Part shown: positions 33,000-40,773 of the stretch, piece by piece
How positions within the stretch are numbered: the first letter of the stretch is position 1
Layout of the letters: the number at the start of each line of letters is the position of its first letter
Origin: an uncultured Eubacteriales bacterium
GTDB taxonomy: Bacteria > Bacillota > Clostridia > Peptostreptococcales > Anaerovoracaceae
NCBI GenBank assembly: GCA_902798745.1
Contig: CADBXM010000015.1
Location: 1 to 40,773, forward strand
Length of the DNA: 40,773 nucleotides
Direction of reading: 5' to 3'
Notes under the pieces: generated by a model
The model's database searches: none
Seen by the model: the letters and a program-made list of their open reading frames with translations, nothing else
What the model was told of the DNA's origin: nothing
Program-made: the position numbers and the translations under genes

Positions 33000-34433
33000 C
33001 TATTTCACTTTTACTTTTACTTTCTTGAAGACACCATCCTGTGCGTATGCATACACGTAGCATGTGCCCTTTGCCTTTGCAGTGATCTTGCCTTTTTTAT
33101 TGACCGTTGCGATCTTGCTATTGGTCGATTCATATCTAAGGCCAACATATTTCTTTACTTTTAGTTTCTTTGACTGTGGAACTGCCTTGGCTTTAAGTTT
33201 AAGAGTCTTTCCCTTCTTTAACTTCTTTGCCTTAGCGATCACAGTCTTGCTGACTTTTACGCTCTTGTGATTGCCTACCTTGTTGCCCTTTTTAGTGACG
33301 TAGATCATCTTGGACGCTGAGACTACATTTGAGTCTTTGTCGAGAGCAACGATCATGAATTTGTAGTACGCTCCAGCTTTAAGACTTTTACGGTTTACTA
33401 CAGCGACCGGGAATGTGTTTCCTTTTGAAACGCCAAGTTTCTTTAGCTTATTCTTGCTGCCGCATTTATTGCCATAGATGACATAAGTCTTAGCTTTACC
33501 CGGCTTTTGCCATTTTAGCTTAATGACTGTCTTGGTCTGAGTAGTCGACCTGAGCTTGAGCTTTGAGTAGCCCGTACCCTTCAAATCGCTTTCACCGGTC
33601 TTATTCGTAATGATTCTGTCTGCTTCTAACGCGCTGATCCCCGGTTTAAGCTCTGTTGCGGATGGCTTTGGGGTAACCTGTTTTTTATCCACGAAGCCCT
33701 TGATTTTCAGTGTGTGATTATTGTCGGACAAGCTATATGTATAATCCACGTTGAATCCGTACTTGTCTTCGTTATAAAGGAATACCAGAGCATTATTGAA
33801 ACTGAATCCCTCTTTCGTTTTTAAAACGAGCTCATAGCTGTATTTGTCACCACTTATACGACTAGCCTTGCTGTTGTCCTTATCGACGTAAACAGTATTC
33901 GAGGTATTATTGCCATTATCCAGAATGACACCGGCAACATCGGAGAACTTGCCTGAAGCCGCCATCGCCCATATTTTTTCGGCACCAACCTTAACAATAT
34001 TGCCAAAGTCCCCCCGAACTATCATTGTGTGATTACCACCGTCAGGAGGAAACTCATATGTCATCTGATAATTTTCTACATCGACGCCCTGATAATAGAC
34101 ATCCGTTAGCTGATTATCGAAGGCAAATCCATCTTTTGAACTTAGTTTTAATTCAAATCTGTATTTCCCGCCTGCAACTGCTATATTGTCGCCGCTTATG
34201 GTAACTTCTTTATTGTTGCTGTCAATAAGCTTTCCGCTTACAAACTCTACACCCTCCAGAGCCGGATCCAGCTCAACAGAAAACTGAGGCTTCTCTCCCA
34301 CCAATAACAATGTGCAGATATTATTTATATTTACTTCATATATTGGCTTCTCAGTATCATCGGCAAATGCAGTAAATATGCTTCCCTGAAAGGCCAGAGC
34401 TGCAGCCAGCAATATTCCGATCAATTTTTTCAT
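33000..34433 (-). CDS. Secreted lysine-rich protein with Fn3-like and BIG2 domains
   Basis: This 477-residue exported protein has AAGGAGGTG five bases before ATG 34433. The signal peptide is residues 1-24 (ending TAFA|DD). Two similar modules follow (about 30-145 and 146-255), each containing YRFELKLSSKDGFAFDN or YSYELVLKTKEGFSFNN; I do not recognise them. A fibronectin-III-like domain (about 290-380, KLKWQKPGKAKTYVIYGNKCG) and a bacterial Ig-like BIG2 domain (about 390-477, LRYESTNSKIATVNKKGKITAKAKGTCYV) complete it. The last 200 residues are very basic, which would favour binding to anionic wall polymers. There is no LPxTG or TM anchor. It is a single gene with its own promoter and terminator. 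Confidence 0.82.
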   Translation of the reverse strand: MKKLIGILLAAALAFQGSIFTAFADDTEKPIYEVNINNICTLLLVGEKPQFSVELDPALEGVEFVSGKLIDSNNKEVTISGDNIAVAGGKYRFELKLSSKDGFAFDNQLTDVYYQGVDVENYQMTYEFPPDGGNHTMIVRGDFGNIVKVGAEKIWAMAASGKFSDVAGVILDNGNNTSNTVYVDKDNSKASRISGDKYSYELVLKTKEGFSFNNALVFLYNEDKYGFNVDYTYSLSDNNHTLKIKGFVDKKQVTPKPSATELKPGISALEADRIITNKTGESDLKGTGYSKLKLRSTTQTKTVIKLKWQKPGKAKTYVIYGNKCGSKNKLKKLGVSKGNTFPVAVVNRKSLKAGAYYKFMIVALDKDSNVVSASKMIYVTKKGNKVGNHKSVKVSKTVIAKAKKLKKGKTLKLKAKAVPQSKKLKVKKYVGLRYESTNSKIATVNKKGKITAKAKGTCYVYAYAQDGVFKKVKVKVK

Positions 34434-34494
34434 GACAGCACCTCCTTATATGATGCAGTGTCGTTCTTGCTTCAGTTGCAAAAGTGTTGAGCCC

Positions 34495-34523
34495 ATTATA
34501 CCCGAATTTTCACTTTTATGATA
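34495..34523 (-). promoter_or_regulatory. Promoter of the secreted BIG2 protein
   Basis: TATAAT (34500-34495 on the minus strand) in the context CGGGTATAAT, with a weak -35 TATCAT 17 bases upstream. The leader is about 55 bases. Confidence 0.5.
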
Positions 34524-34568
34524 TAGAGTAATCTGTCGCCTTTCTTCTTTAGCATCAATGAACTGTAT

Positions 34569-35234
34569 TTAGAACTGTTTCCAGTTGAATTCCTTTGCTC
34601 CCGCAGATGACGGACCCACTTCTGTAACTCCATCATTTGCAGATGGATCAACCTTAAAATAATATCCATCTTTGTGGTTTTCGTCGGGGACACCATTACC
34701 TTGATAAGTATGAATAGTACCGTCAGAAAGAATGTTTACGAAGTAGCTCAGATCCGGCAGATATAACTGGTCGTCCTTATACATGTACACTCCAAGAGGA
34801 GCGATGGTGCCATCTTCATAGCCTCCGCCTATGATCAGCTCTCTATATCCGTCTCCATTAAGATCTGTTAGGTCATAGTACAGTGTTCGCTCCATATCAC
34901 TAGGTCCAACAAACAGATACTCAGCTATATCGGTTGAAAGGATCCCCTGATCCTCTTCTTTTCCCATCTGTATTTTCTTTATTTTGGTAAGAGCTTCGCT
35001 AAGCATCATGTTGCCGAAGTCAGCGTCTTCCTCTACTTTAACTTGTCCGCTATCTTCTTCAACCGCCGGCTGTGAACCGTTTTCCTCCCCATTGGTCTCT
35101 TCTGTAATAGTTTGTTCCGGTTCTTCCGGAGTATCCGGCTGCTGCGTACTTCGACACCCACAAAGTGCAACACACATGATCAAGGTAATTAATCCTGCAA
35201 TGAGTGTGGTCCTTTTGATGTTATTGTTTTTCAT
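34569..35234 (-). CDS. Lipoprotein with EF-hand-like segment, unknown function
   Basis: This is a 221-residue protein. The start is ATG 35234 behind a run of six G. The signal peptide ends in the lipobox ALCGC, so it is anchored by a lipidated Cys. A Pro/Glu/Thr-rich acidic linker spans about 30-75. The folded part contains DLTDLNGDGYRELIIGGGYE, a calcium-binding-loop-like DxNxDGxxE of the type seen in FG-GAP and VCBS repeats, then aromatic-rich segments (YMYKDDQLYLPDLSYF). I do not recognise the family as a whole; proteins of this design are common in gut Clostridia. No partner gene is obvious; the next genes are separate units. Confidence 0.75.
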   Translation of the reverse strand: MKNNNIKRTTLIAGLITLIMCVALCGCRSTQQPDTPEEPEQTITEETNGEENGSQPAVEEDSGQVKVEEDADFGNMMLSEALTKIKKIQMGKEEDQGILSTDIAEYLFVGPSDMERTLYYDLTDLNGDGYRELIIGGGYEDGTIAPLGVYMYKDDQLYLPDLSYFVNILSDGTIHTYQGNGVPDENHKDGYYFKVDPSANDGVTEVGPSSAGAKEFNWKQF

Positions 35235-35381
35235 TTTGTCCCCCCTTTTTTGAATAGCATATCTGATTTGCATATTTCTTATATGGTTTACAATTCATTA
35301 TCTGCCACACCACACCTCATAGTCAATGACTGCTGATCCGAAGAGCCGCTTCCGGGTCTGCCCTTTATCCGCAAAAACAAA

Positions 35382-35414
35382 ATACCCCCTCACCATTTAT
35401 GGTGAGAGGGTATT
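35382..35414 (-). terminator. Terminator of the kinase/solute-binding protein operon
   Basis: ATACCC-c-CTCACC and GGTGAG-a-GGGTAT enclose ATTTAT. On the minus strand the hairpin is followed by TTTGTTTTT and lies 41 bases after the solute-binding protein stop. Confidence 0.9.
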
Positions 35415-35455
35415 GGTTCGTTATCTTAACTTAAATGACAATGTCCCGGCTTTTT

Positions 35456-36751
35456 TTATTGTGTATAAGTACCATAACCGGCAATAGCCTCATCTATGGT
35501 CATTGCACCCGTTCCAAAGCCATAAACAGCCTGCCTCATCTGTATGACCGCATCATCTGTCAGTCCGATCACTTCCGGCGACAGAACGCGATCTTCCGGA
35601 ACATCCCCGAAAGCGGCATACATACTGTTAAAGGACAGATCTTTGGTCGGCGACATAAGGCCCTTGTTTTGTGCCATATTGTTCAGTTCCTGAGAAGTGA
35701 TCAAGAAGCGCATGAATTCATTGGCCATGTCCAGATTCTCGCTGTCTTTGTTGACCGAGAACTGCAGATTCGACATGTCGAGGAATGTAGTTCCCTCATC
35801 CGACATAGGGACAGGGACAAAGGTGTATGCAAATGGATTGGCGATAAATGCCTCGGAGCGGCTCTCACGCTTCTTTGTTCCCGAGACTGTATCTCCGGAG
35901 CAGGTCATCATTGGTACGTCGCCTTCAAAGAATCGCATGATCACGGCTTCATAGTTGTCTTCGATCTCCGCACAGGCATCAAGATTCACACAACCATCGT
36001 TCAGGAACTGCTGCATCTTCTCAAGTGTAGGGCGCATATATTCGCCTGCTGAAGGATCGAGAGAGTTGAGTTTTTTGACAGCCTCTGCATCATTTGCCAC
36101 TGTTTCGCAGAAGAACGGATATGCAGTCAGAGAGAAGATCGATGTCGTCTCCTCCTTTGAGAATCCCATCATCGGGTTATCATAACCCTTTTCGCGGAAT
36201 GCATTACAAACATCCACCAGTTCCTTATATGTCGTAGGAACGCTCAGTCCTTCCTTTTCAAAGAGGTCGTTGTTCACGAGCATGCCATAGGTGTTAGCGA
36301 AAACCGGTACCATCGGAAGCGAGCCGTCCTCTGTATTCAGAATAATATTGCTGCGGATGCAATCCAGATCAAGTCCCAGTTCAGGATCGGACAGATCCTC
36401 CGCATGTTCGATCGATGATTTATATTGATCGCGGCCATACATCCATGAGTAATTTACGTAGATGTCAGGGGCATCATTTCCATCCAGTACCATACCGATC
36501 ATGTTGTTATAGTCATCGACCTTTGTGAACGTCAATTCCGCATTTGGATAATACTCGTTAAAGCTGTCAAATTCAGCTTCAAGTGCCTCAAAGTTGTCGT
36601 AGCCGCCGGCAACGATTATTTGGCATTCGGTAGAAGTATCCAAAGCCGGGCTGAATCCTTCCTCGGTCGTTGATTCCTGCTTATCAGAGCCGCAAGCAGC
36701 CAGCGCCAGGACCATCAATACCGCCAATAACAAACTCAACATCTTTTTCAT
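35456..36751 (-). CDS. Extracellular solute-binding lipoprotein (ABC sugar type), no permease
   Basis: This is a 431-residue lipoprotein. The start is ATG 36751, overlapping the kinase stop as ATGA, with GGAGG 9 bases upstream. The lipobox is LALAACGS. The mature part matches family 1 solute-binding proteins (cluster B, sugars and oligosaccharides): ECQIIVAGGYDNFEALEAEFDSFNEYYPNAELTF-type start (shown here as a description of the first strand-helix unit), DAPDIYVNYSW, VPVFANTYGMLVNNDLFEKEG and NEFMRFLITSQELNN. No permease or ATPase gene adjoins it. Coupling to a histidine kinase with an outside sensor suggests it presents a ligand to that kinase. Alternatively it serves a transporter encoded elsewhere. 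Terminator at 35382-35414. Confidence 0.88.
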   Translation of the reverse strand: MKKMLSLLLAVLMVLALAACGSDKQESTTEEGFSPALDTSTECQIIVAGGYDNFEALEAEFDSFNEYYPNAELTFTKVDDYNNMIGMVLDGNDAPDIYVNYSWMYGRDQYKSSIEHAEDLSDPELGLDLDCIRSNIILNTEDGSLPMVPVFANTYGMLVNNDLFEKEGLSVPTTYKELVDVCNAFREKGYDNPMMGFSKEETTSIFSLTAYPFFCETVANDAEAVKKLNSLDPSAGEYMRPTLEKMQQFLNDGCVNLDACAEIEDNYEAVIMRFFEGDVPMMTCSGDTVSGTKKRESRSEAFIANPFAYTFVPVPMSDEGTTFLDMSNLQFSVNKDSENLDMANEFMRFLITSQELNNMAQNKGLMSPTKDLSFNSMYAAFGDVPEDRVLSPEVIGLTDDAVIQMRQAVYGFGTGAMTIDEAIAGYGTYTQ

Positions 36752-39288
36752 AATTCTTTTCCTCCGTCTTTTATCCTTCGAATCTCTTTTATAACTAATT
36801 TTATATCTACAGGCTTCGCAATATGTCCATTCATTCCCGCATCCAGACATTCCGTGACGTTCTCAGAGAATGCGTCCGCAGTCATAGCAATGATCGGGAT
36901 GGATGACGCCCAAGGATCTTCCAGTTTACGGATCGCCCTGGTTGCTTCAAGACCGTTCATTTCCGGCATCTGTATATCCATGAAAATCAGTTCATAACTA
37001 CCCTTCGCGGCCGCGCGCATCATATCCACACAGATCTGTCCGTTTTCCGCACGCTCGGTAACGATCCCATACATGGTCAGTATGGTCGATATGATCTCCC
37101 AGTTGATATCGTTATCCTCAGCTATAAGGATGTGCAGCCCATTCAGATCGGAGTAATCATCCTCCGGCTCAACAGACCTTGACTCTACTCCTATGAGATC
37201 GTTGATCTTATCATAGAGAGTGGAGCGGAAAAGCGGCTTGCTGACAAAGGCGTTCGCTCCCGCAGCCCTGGCCTTTTCTTCTATATCCGACCAGTCATAA
37301 GCGGAGATCAGTAAGATAGGAATATTTGCGTCTATCTCTGCGCGAATGCGCCTGATCGTCTCAAGGCCATCTATTTCAGGCATTTTCCAGTCAATAAGGA
37401 TAGCATCGTAATCCCTTCCGGAAAGATGCCTGTGCTCTATCATGCCCAGCGCTTCCAATCCGTTATGAGCCTGCTCCGCTGTTGCTCCCAGAGACTCAAT
37501 GATGTCGACCGTTGTCTGAAGCATGATCTCATCGTCATCAACGATCAGAATGTCTACGGATTCAAGCTGCATATCTTCACGCTGCCTGTCTGCTTCAGGG
37601 ATGTCCAGCACGACAGTAAATGTCGTCCCCTTGCCAAGTTCGCTCTGACAGTCGATCGTTCCGCCGAGCAAATCGACCATCTGCTTTGTAATGGCCAAGC
37701 CAAGGCCGGTTCCCTGAATGCTGTTGACACGGCTGTCTGTCTGACGAGAGAAAGGCTGATACATGGTTGCCATGAATTCCGGGCTCATACCCATGCCCGT
37801 ATCTGCTACGGTATAAGTCAGCCTGATGCAGCCTGGCTTGTCGCTCTTTTCCTGTCTCAAATCTACGCTGACACGCCCACCGGGCTCCGTGTATTTGATA
37901 GCGTTGGAAAGGATGTTGATATATATCTGATTCAAACGGAGCTGATCCGTATACAGGTATTCTTTTTCCATCTGATTGATATGGAAGCTGAATTCAATAT
38001 TCTTTTCCTTGATCATCGGCTGCGAAACCGTTACAAGATTCTCAACCGTTTCTACTATAGAGAATGTCAGAGGGCTCAATTTCAGTTTTCCGCTTTCCAC
38101 CTTCGATATGTCAAGAATATCGTTGATCAGAGTCAGCAGATGATTGCTGGCAAGACTGATTTTCCTAAGGCTTTCCCCTGTCGACTCAACATCCCCGAGA
38201 TTCTTCTCTGCGATCGTCGTAAGTCCTATGATGGCATTCATAGGTGTACGAATATCGTGGGACATGGTAGAGAGGAAGTCGGTCTTTGCCTTGTTTGCCG
38301 CCTCAGCTTCCTTGGCCGCGATCTGAAGACGCTTGTTGAAGTAAAGAATATAAAGCAGATCACAGAGGAACAGGATCAGCAAGCCAACAGAAATAACTCC
38401 TACCAACAGCCAGTTTTCTGTATCTATATTGAGATCCTTTGCCGGTACCAATCCCAGCAACGTCCAGCCGGCATTGGCCGATACAGGGGTAAAGGCAAGA
38501 ATGCAATCCTGTTTATGCGAGTTTGTCATTGGAACGGAGCCTGTAGATGAAGTGATCCTATTGAACAACTCTTTCGACGATTCAGGATCCGTTGGGTTAT
38601 ATGATTTGTAAAACTCGAAAAAGCTGGAGTTCTTGAAGCTGTCTCCTTTAAGTATATAGTCGCCGTTGGCGTCGATCATTGACAGTTCCGCGTTCACCAG
38701 CTCTGTCTGCGGGAAGACCCATTTCTGCTCCAGCTCCGAGATAGGGATGACCCTCAGCAGGATCGCATCCTTATGAGCACCACCCTCCGAATCAGACAAA
38801 TCAACTATGTTGCAGAAAGCCAGCGACTGTTCGCCATTCATAGGGTTGGTGTAAGCTCGTGTTATGTTGATCGACTTACCGATCTCATCTATCCAGTCTG
38901 TGTTCTCCAGTAGACCTACCTTTTTATAGGAAACAGCATAGTCATTGTCAGTGCCCTGTTTAGGACGTGTTGAAATACCTTCGAGCGTGTCCGGATCGAT
39001 CAGATGTGCCGAAGTGTTCTCAAGCACATGCGAAGAGCGGATATATTCAGCCGCCTCTTCCATTGTCATGTTCTTGTTGTTGATATAGCGCGCCCAAATA
39101 TCGCAGATCCTCTGCTCGCTTTCCAGATAATTCTCTGTAACTTGCTCCATGGTGACAGTTGTATCTTCGAAGTGTTCTATCTGTCTTTGGTATGAAGCCT
39201 TGCTTTCAGATCTGGTGTAGAGAACTACAAAGATCAATATTGCAGCCATGATTACCACGTTGATTATGATAATTAAAGACTTTTTCAT
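36748..39288 (-). CDS. Hybrid sensor histidine kinase with Cache domain and two receivers
   Basis: This is an 846-residue membrane kinase. The start is ATG 39288 with AGGAG 8 bases upstream. TM1 is about 5-24, an outside dCache-like sensor about 30-290, and TM2 about 295-317. The kinase core has the phospho-His in TMSHDIRTPMNAI (about 344), the N-box NILSNAIKYT, DTGMGM, PFSR and GTGLGL. Receiver 1 has DDDE and the acceptor Asp in LIDWKMPE (about 631); receiver 2 has AEDND and Asp in FMDIQMPE (about 771). There is no HPt, HTH or GGDEF output, so the phosphoryl group must pass to a partner elsewhere. It is translationally coupled to the solute-binding lipoprotein downstream, the likely sensing partner. 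Confidence 0.92.
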   Translation of the reverse strand: MKKSLIIIINVVIMAAILIFVVLYTRSESKASYQRQIEHFEDTTVTMEQVTENYLESEQRICDIWARYINNKNMTMEEAAEYIRSSHVLENTSAHLIDPDTLEGISTRPKQGTDNDYAVSYKKVGLLENTDWIDEIGKSINITRAYTNPMNGEQSLAFCNIVDLSDSEGGAHKDAILLRVIPISELEQKWVFPQTELVNAELSMIDANGDYILKGDSFKNSSFFEFYKSYNPTDPESSKELFNRITSSTGSVPMTNSHKQDCILAFTPVSANAGWTLLGLVPAKDLNIDTENWLLVGVISVGLLILFLCDLLYILYFNKRLQIAAKEAEAANKAKTDFLSTMSHDIRTPMNAIIGLTTIAEKNLGDVESTGESLRKISLASNHLLTLINDILDISKVESGKLKLSPLTFSIVETVENLVTVSQPMIKEKNIEFSFHINQMEKEYLYTDQLRLNQIYINILSNAIKYTEPGGRVSVDLRQEKSDKPGCIRLTYTVADTGMGMSPEFMATMYQPFSRQTDSRVNSIQGTGLGLAITKQMVDLLGGTIDCQSELGKGTTFTVVLDIPEADRQREDMQLESVDILIVDDDEIMLQTTVDIIESLGATAEQAHNGLEALGMIEHRHLSGRDYDAILIDWKMPEIDGLETIRRIRAEIDANIPILLISAYDWSDIEEKARAAGANAFVSKPLFRSTLYDKINDLIGVESRSVEPEDDYSDLNGLHILIAEDNDINWEIISTILTMYGIVTERAENGQICVDMMRAAAKGSYELIFMDIQMPEMNGLEATRAIRKLEDPWASSIPIIAMTADAFSENVTECLDAGMNGHIAKPVDIKLVIKEIRRIKDGGKEL

Positions 39289-39514
39289 GCCTTGATCTCC
39301 TACAAAAGGACGGTTCTTTACTGCCGATGTTCAACCAATAAAACGAAATTATACGGATATATTATATATCATGTGGAGGCAAAATGGGCGAGGTCCTTAA
39401 AATCATGCAAATTTATTTGATGTAAGAGACATTTGCGGCTTAATATATTCTGTTCATCACGTTTTGTCTCAACTATCTGTATTATGATAAACTGAATCAG
39501 GAATCGATAGATAA
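39289..39514. other. Upstream region of the kinase; no gene
   Basis: AT-rich, with possible minus-strand -10 boxes (TATAAT near 39347-39352), the near-palindrome GATATA-TTA-TATATC (about 39356-39370) and a 13-codon plus-strand frame (ATG 39384, GGAGG four bases before it) that I do not regard as a gene. Together with the remnant at 39515-39712, the gap between the kinase and the next intact gene is 456 bases. Confidence 0.5.
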
Positions 39515-39712
39515 GTACACAATATAATCTGTAATAAATATATAGCGAAGTACGCGAAGAAGATCATAGTCAACAAAAAGACCGGTAAAACCACTGTGAA
39601 AAAAAGTCTGAAAAAAGGCATCTACAAGCTGAATGTAAAGGTCACTGCTGCGGGAAATTCAAAATATAAACCTGCGACAAAGACCGTAACCGTGAAGCTG
39701 AAAATCAAATAG
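39515..39712 (+). pseudogene. C-terminal remnant of a secreted lysine-rich Ig-like protein
   Basis: The frame from about 39515 to the TAG at 39710-39712 has no start codon with a ribosome site. From 39545 it reads AKYAKKIIVNKKTGKTTVKK followed by GIYKLNVKVTAAGNSKYK and TKTVTVKLKIK. This is the typical last module of large secreted adhesin-like proteins of Clostridia, where it ends the protein just as here. The coding pattern stops abruptly upstream, in AT-rich sequence with stops. I infer that most of a gene was deleted and only its last 55-60 codons remain, directly before the intact secreted protein gene at 39745. It may be a donor or leftover of a duplicated surface-protein locus. Confidence 0.65.
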
Positions 39713-39744
39713 TGAGTAGAAGTTATACGAGAGGAGGATCCAAC

Positions 39745-40389
39745 ATGAAAAAACTTATTTCCTGTATGATCACACTTATCATGGCATTTGCCCTAGTCCT
39801 GACAGGGACCGTTTTCTTAAGCTCGCAAAGTGCCAACGCGGCCGAAGACAGACCTCTGTCCAAGAAGGTGTCGTGCATAGTATTTTCAGACAAGTCATTG
39901 AACAAGATAGTGCTGGACAAGAACTTCACATATGATGTTGATAAATGCACTTCTTCAGATAAAAAAGTCGCTGTCATCAAGGGCAAAAGCAGCAAAGCTT
40001 ATCTGTTTGTAAAGAAAAAAGGTAAAGCTGCAATCACCATTTACGCTAAGAAAGACGGTGCTTCCGAATATAAAAAATACAAAGTCAGTGTAAAGGCCTT
40101 TAACTACACCAATCCTTTCAAGACCTATAAAATCGGAAAGAAGGACTATAAAAGCAAATATAACAAGAACCCCCACTACGGTGCAGGCGCTATCAAGGGC
40201 AAGATCAATATCAAAGCAGCCAAGGGTTGGAGGCTTGTCCGTATAGAAAAGATGGGGCCTCAGGACGATGATTTTATCAGGGTCAAAAACGGCAGTTCAG
40301 TAAAGATCCCGCAGATGGGTGAAGTAAGAGTCACTATGAAACATAAAGCCAGCGGAAATGTCGTCGAATTCAGCAACGTCGCAATGTGA
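39745..40389 (+). CDS. Small secreted lysine-rich protein, Ig-like
   Basis: This is a 214-residue protein. The start is ATG 39745 behind GAGGAGG at 7 bases. The signal peptide (about 1-33) ends at SANA|AED. The mature part is basic and beta-rich: a first module (about 40-122, CIVFSDKSLNKIVLDKNFTYDVDKCTSSD-like start and YLFVKKKGKAAITIYAKKDG, resembling a BIG2/Ig-like strand pattern) and a second (about 125-214, with GKINIKAAKGWRLVRIEKMG and VRVTMKHKASGNVVEFSN). I do not recognise a named family. No wall-sorting motif or TM anchor is present, so it is released or held by charge. It follows a C-terminal remnant of a similar protein and ends at a strong terminator. Confidence 0.78.
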   Translation: MKKLISCMITLIMAFALVLTGTVFLSSQSANAAEDRPLSKKVSCIVFSDKSLNKIVLDKNFTYDVDKCTSSDKKVAVIKGKSSKAYLFVKKKGKAAITIYAKKDGASEYKKYKVSVKAFNYTNPFKTYKIGKKDYKSKYNKNPHYGAGAIKGKINIKAAKGWRLVRIEKMGPQDDDFIRVKNGSSVKIPQMGEVRVTMKHKASGNVVEFSNVAM

Positions 40390-40413
40390 ATACATCATAA
40401 AATTGTGTAACGA

Positions 40414-40446
40414 AAGCGTAAGTCCAAATGGACTTGCGCTTTTTTC
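40414..40446 (+). terminator. Terminator of the small secreted protein gene
   Basis: AAGCGTAAGTCC (40414-40425) and GGACTTGCGCTT (40430-40441, one G-T pair) enclose AAAT and run into a T-tract. Confidence 0.93.
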
Positions 40447-40527
40447 TTTTTACACTTTTGCGTTTATATCCAGCCGTCAAGGAAATTCTTGAGCAACGGT
40501 TGAGAGTTCGACGCAACAATCTATTCC

Positions 40528-40560
40528 ACTGAAAAAGGGTCCGAATGGACCCTTTTCAGT
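40528..40560. terminator. Bidirectional terminator-like hairpin
   Basis: ACTGAAAAAGGGTCC (40528-40542) and GGACCCTTTTCAGT (40547-40560) pair almost perfectly around GAAT, with one unpaired A. The A/T-rich base gives T-runs in both directions, so it can end the minus-strand gene entering from the right edge. No gene is seen in 40447-40658. Confidence 0.7.
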
Positions 40561-40658
40561 AGAGCTGATAGTCAGATCCGAAGTTTTGTAATCCAGTCTT
40601 TGCAAGCCTCAGCGGATGTCGCATCTCATATGTTTGAAATTCCTCACATATTTCTCTG

Positions 40659-40773
40659 TCAGTTTGTGACATCCAGTTCCTTCACTACTTTTCCTTTTGT
40701 TGTGACAATCTGTATCTTCTCAAGCTTTGCCATGTGCTCTCTTGACAGTGGATCTGAATAATCATCGGTGTTT
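40659..40773 (-). CDS. C-terminal end of a gene entering from the right edge
   Basis: On the minus strand the frame is open from the window edge to TGA at 40661-40659 and gives 37 residues: NTDDYSDPLSREHMAKLEKI, then QIVTTKGKVVKELDVTN. Composition is protein-like. The terminator-like hairpin at 40528-40560 lies about 100 bases beyond its stop. The fragment is too short to assign. Confidence 0.5.
   Translation of the reverse strand, partial: NTDDYSDPLSREHMAKLEKIQIVTTKGKVVKELDVTN

Noticed and set aside
37426-38550. A 374-codon plus-strand frame opposite the histidine kinase
   Set aside because: Shadow of the kinase reading frame; no ribosome site or recognisable domain.
39384-39425. A 13-codon frame with GGAGG just upstream of the kinase
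   Set aside because: Spacing is short, the peptide has no recognisable feature and no promoter was found for it.

Overview
The window looks like a chromosomal segment of an anaerobic, Gram-positive Firmicute, most likely class Clostridia. The support is strong AGGAGG-type ribosome sites, TATAAT/TTGACA promoters, lipobox lipoproteins, lysine-rich secreted Ig-like proteins, an AgcS alanine carrier and a GH25 lysozyme with an SH3 tail. The style resembles Eubacteriales such as Anaerovoracaceae, but this is inference and cannot be fixed without a search. I see no rRNA, tRNA, CRISPR array, transposase or phage gene.

Layout. (1) About 0-7.8 kb, minus strand: acyl-CoA synthetase, an MtnA-like sugar-phosphate isomerase, an EamA transporter, a promoter with a palindrome, two CobW-family GTPases (one with a huge His/Asp tract, one fused to a YcgQ/DUF1980-like domain) and a secreted GH25 lysozyme. 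(2) 7.9-11.6 kb, plus strand: one giant ABC ATPase-permease fusion. (3) 11.8-15.2 kb: MntP-like and AEC carriers on the minus strand; diverging from them, two half-size EamA proteins behind a promoter and an attenuator-like leader; then a flavodoxin. (4) 15.3-20.7 kb, minus strand: Ca2+ P-type ATPase, MATE exporter, trpS. (5) 21-22.5 kb: AgcS symporter. (6) 22.6-27.2 kb: small membrane protein and a large membrane-anchored repeat protein. (7) 27.5-32.8 kb, minus strand: molybdenum cofactor operon (short ORF, MoeA-like protein, moaA, MOSC-MogA fusion, decayed modC, moaC, membrane alpha/beta hydrolase). (8) 33-40.4 kb: secreted and lipoprotein genes, a hybrid histidine kinase translationally coupled to an orphan solute-binding lipoprotein, a C-terminal gene remnant and another small secreted protein. 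A partial gene enters at each end.

How the genes fit together. The molybdenum operon makes cyclic pyranopterin and handles molybdopterin, but its molybdate-import ATPase gene is reduced to two out-of-frame fragments, so uptake must come from elsewhere or be lost. The kinase and solute-binding protein, with no permease, look like a sensing pair rather than an importer. The paired half-EamA genes have weak and strong charge biases of opposite sign, as expected for an antiparallel heterodimer, and their leader can fold into a terminator or an alternative helix. The two CobW proteins look like a metal-handling pair. These four are the most rewarding places to look further; none can be called a new system from sequence alone.
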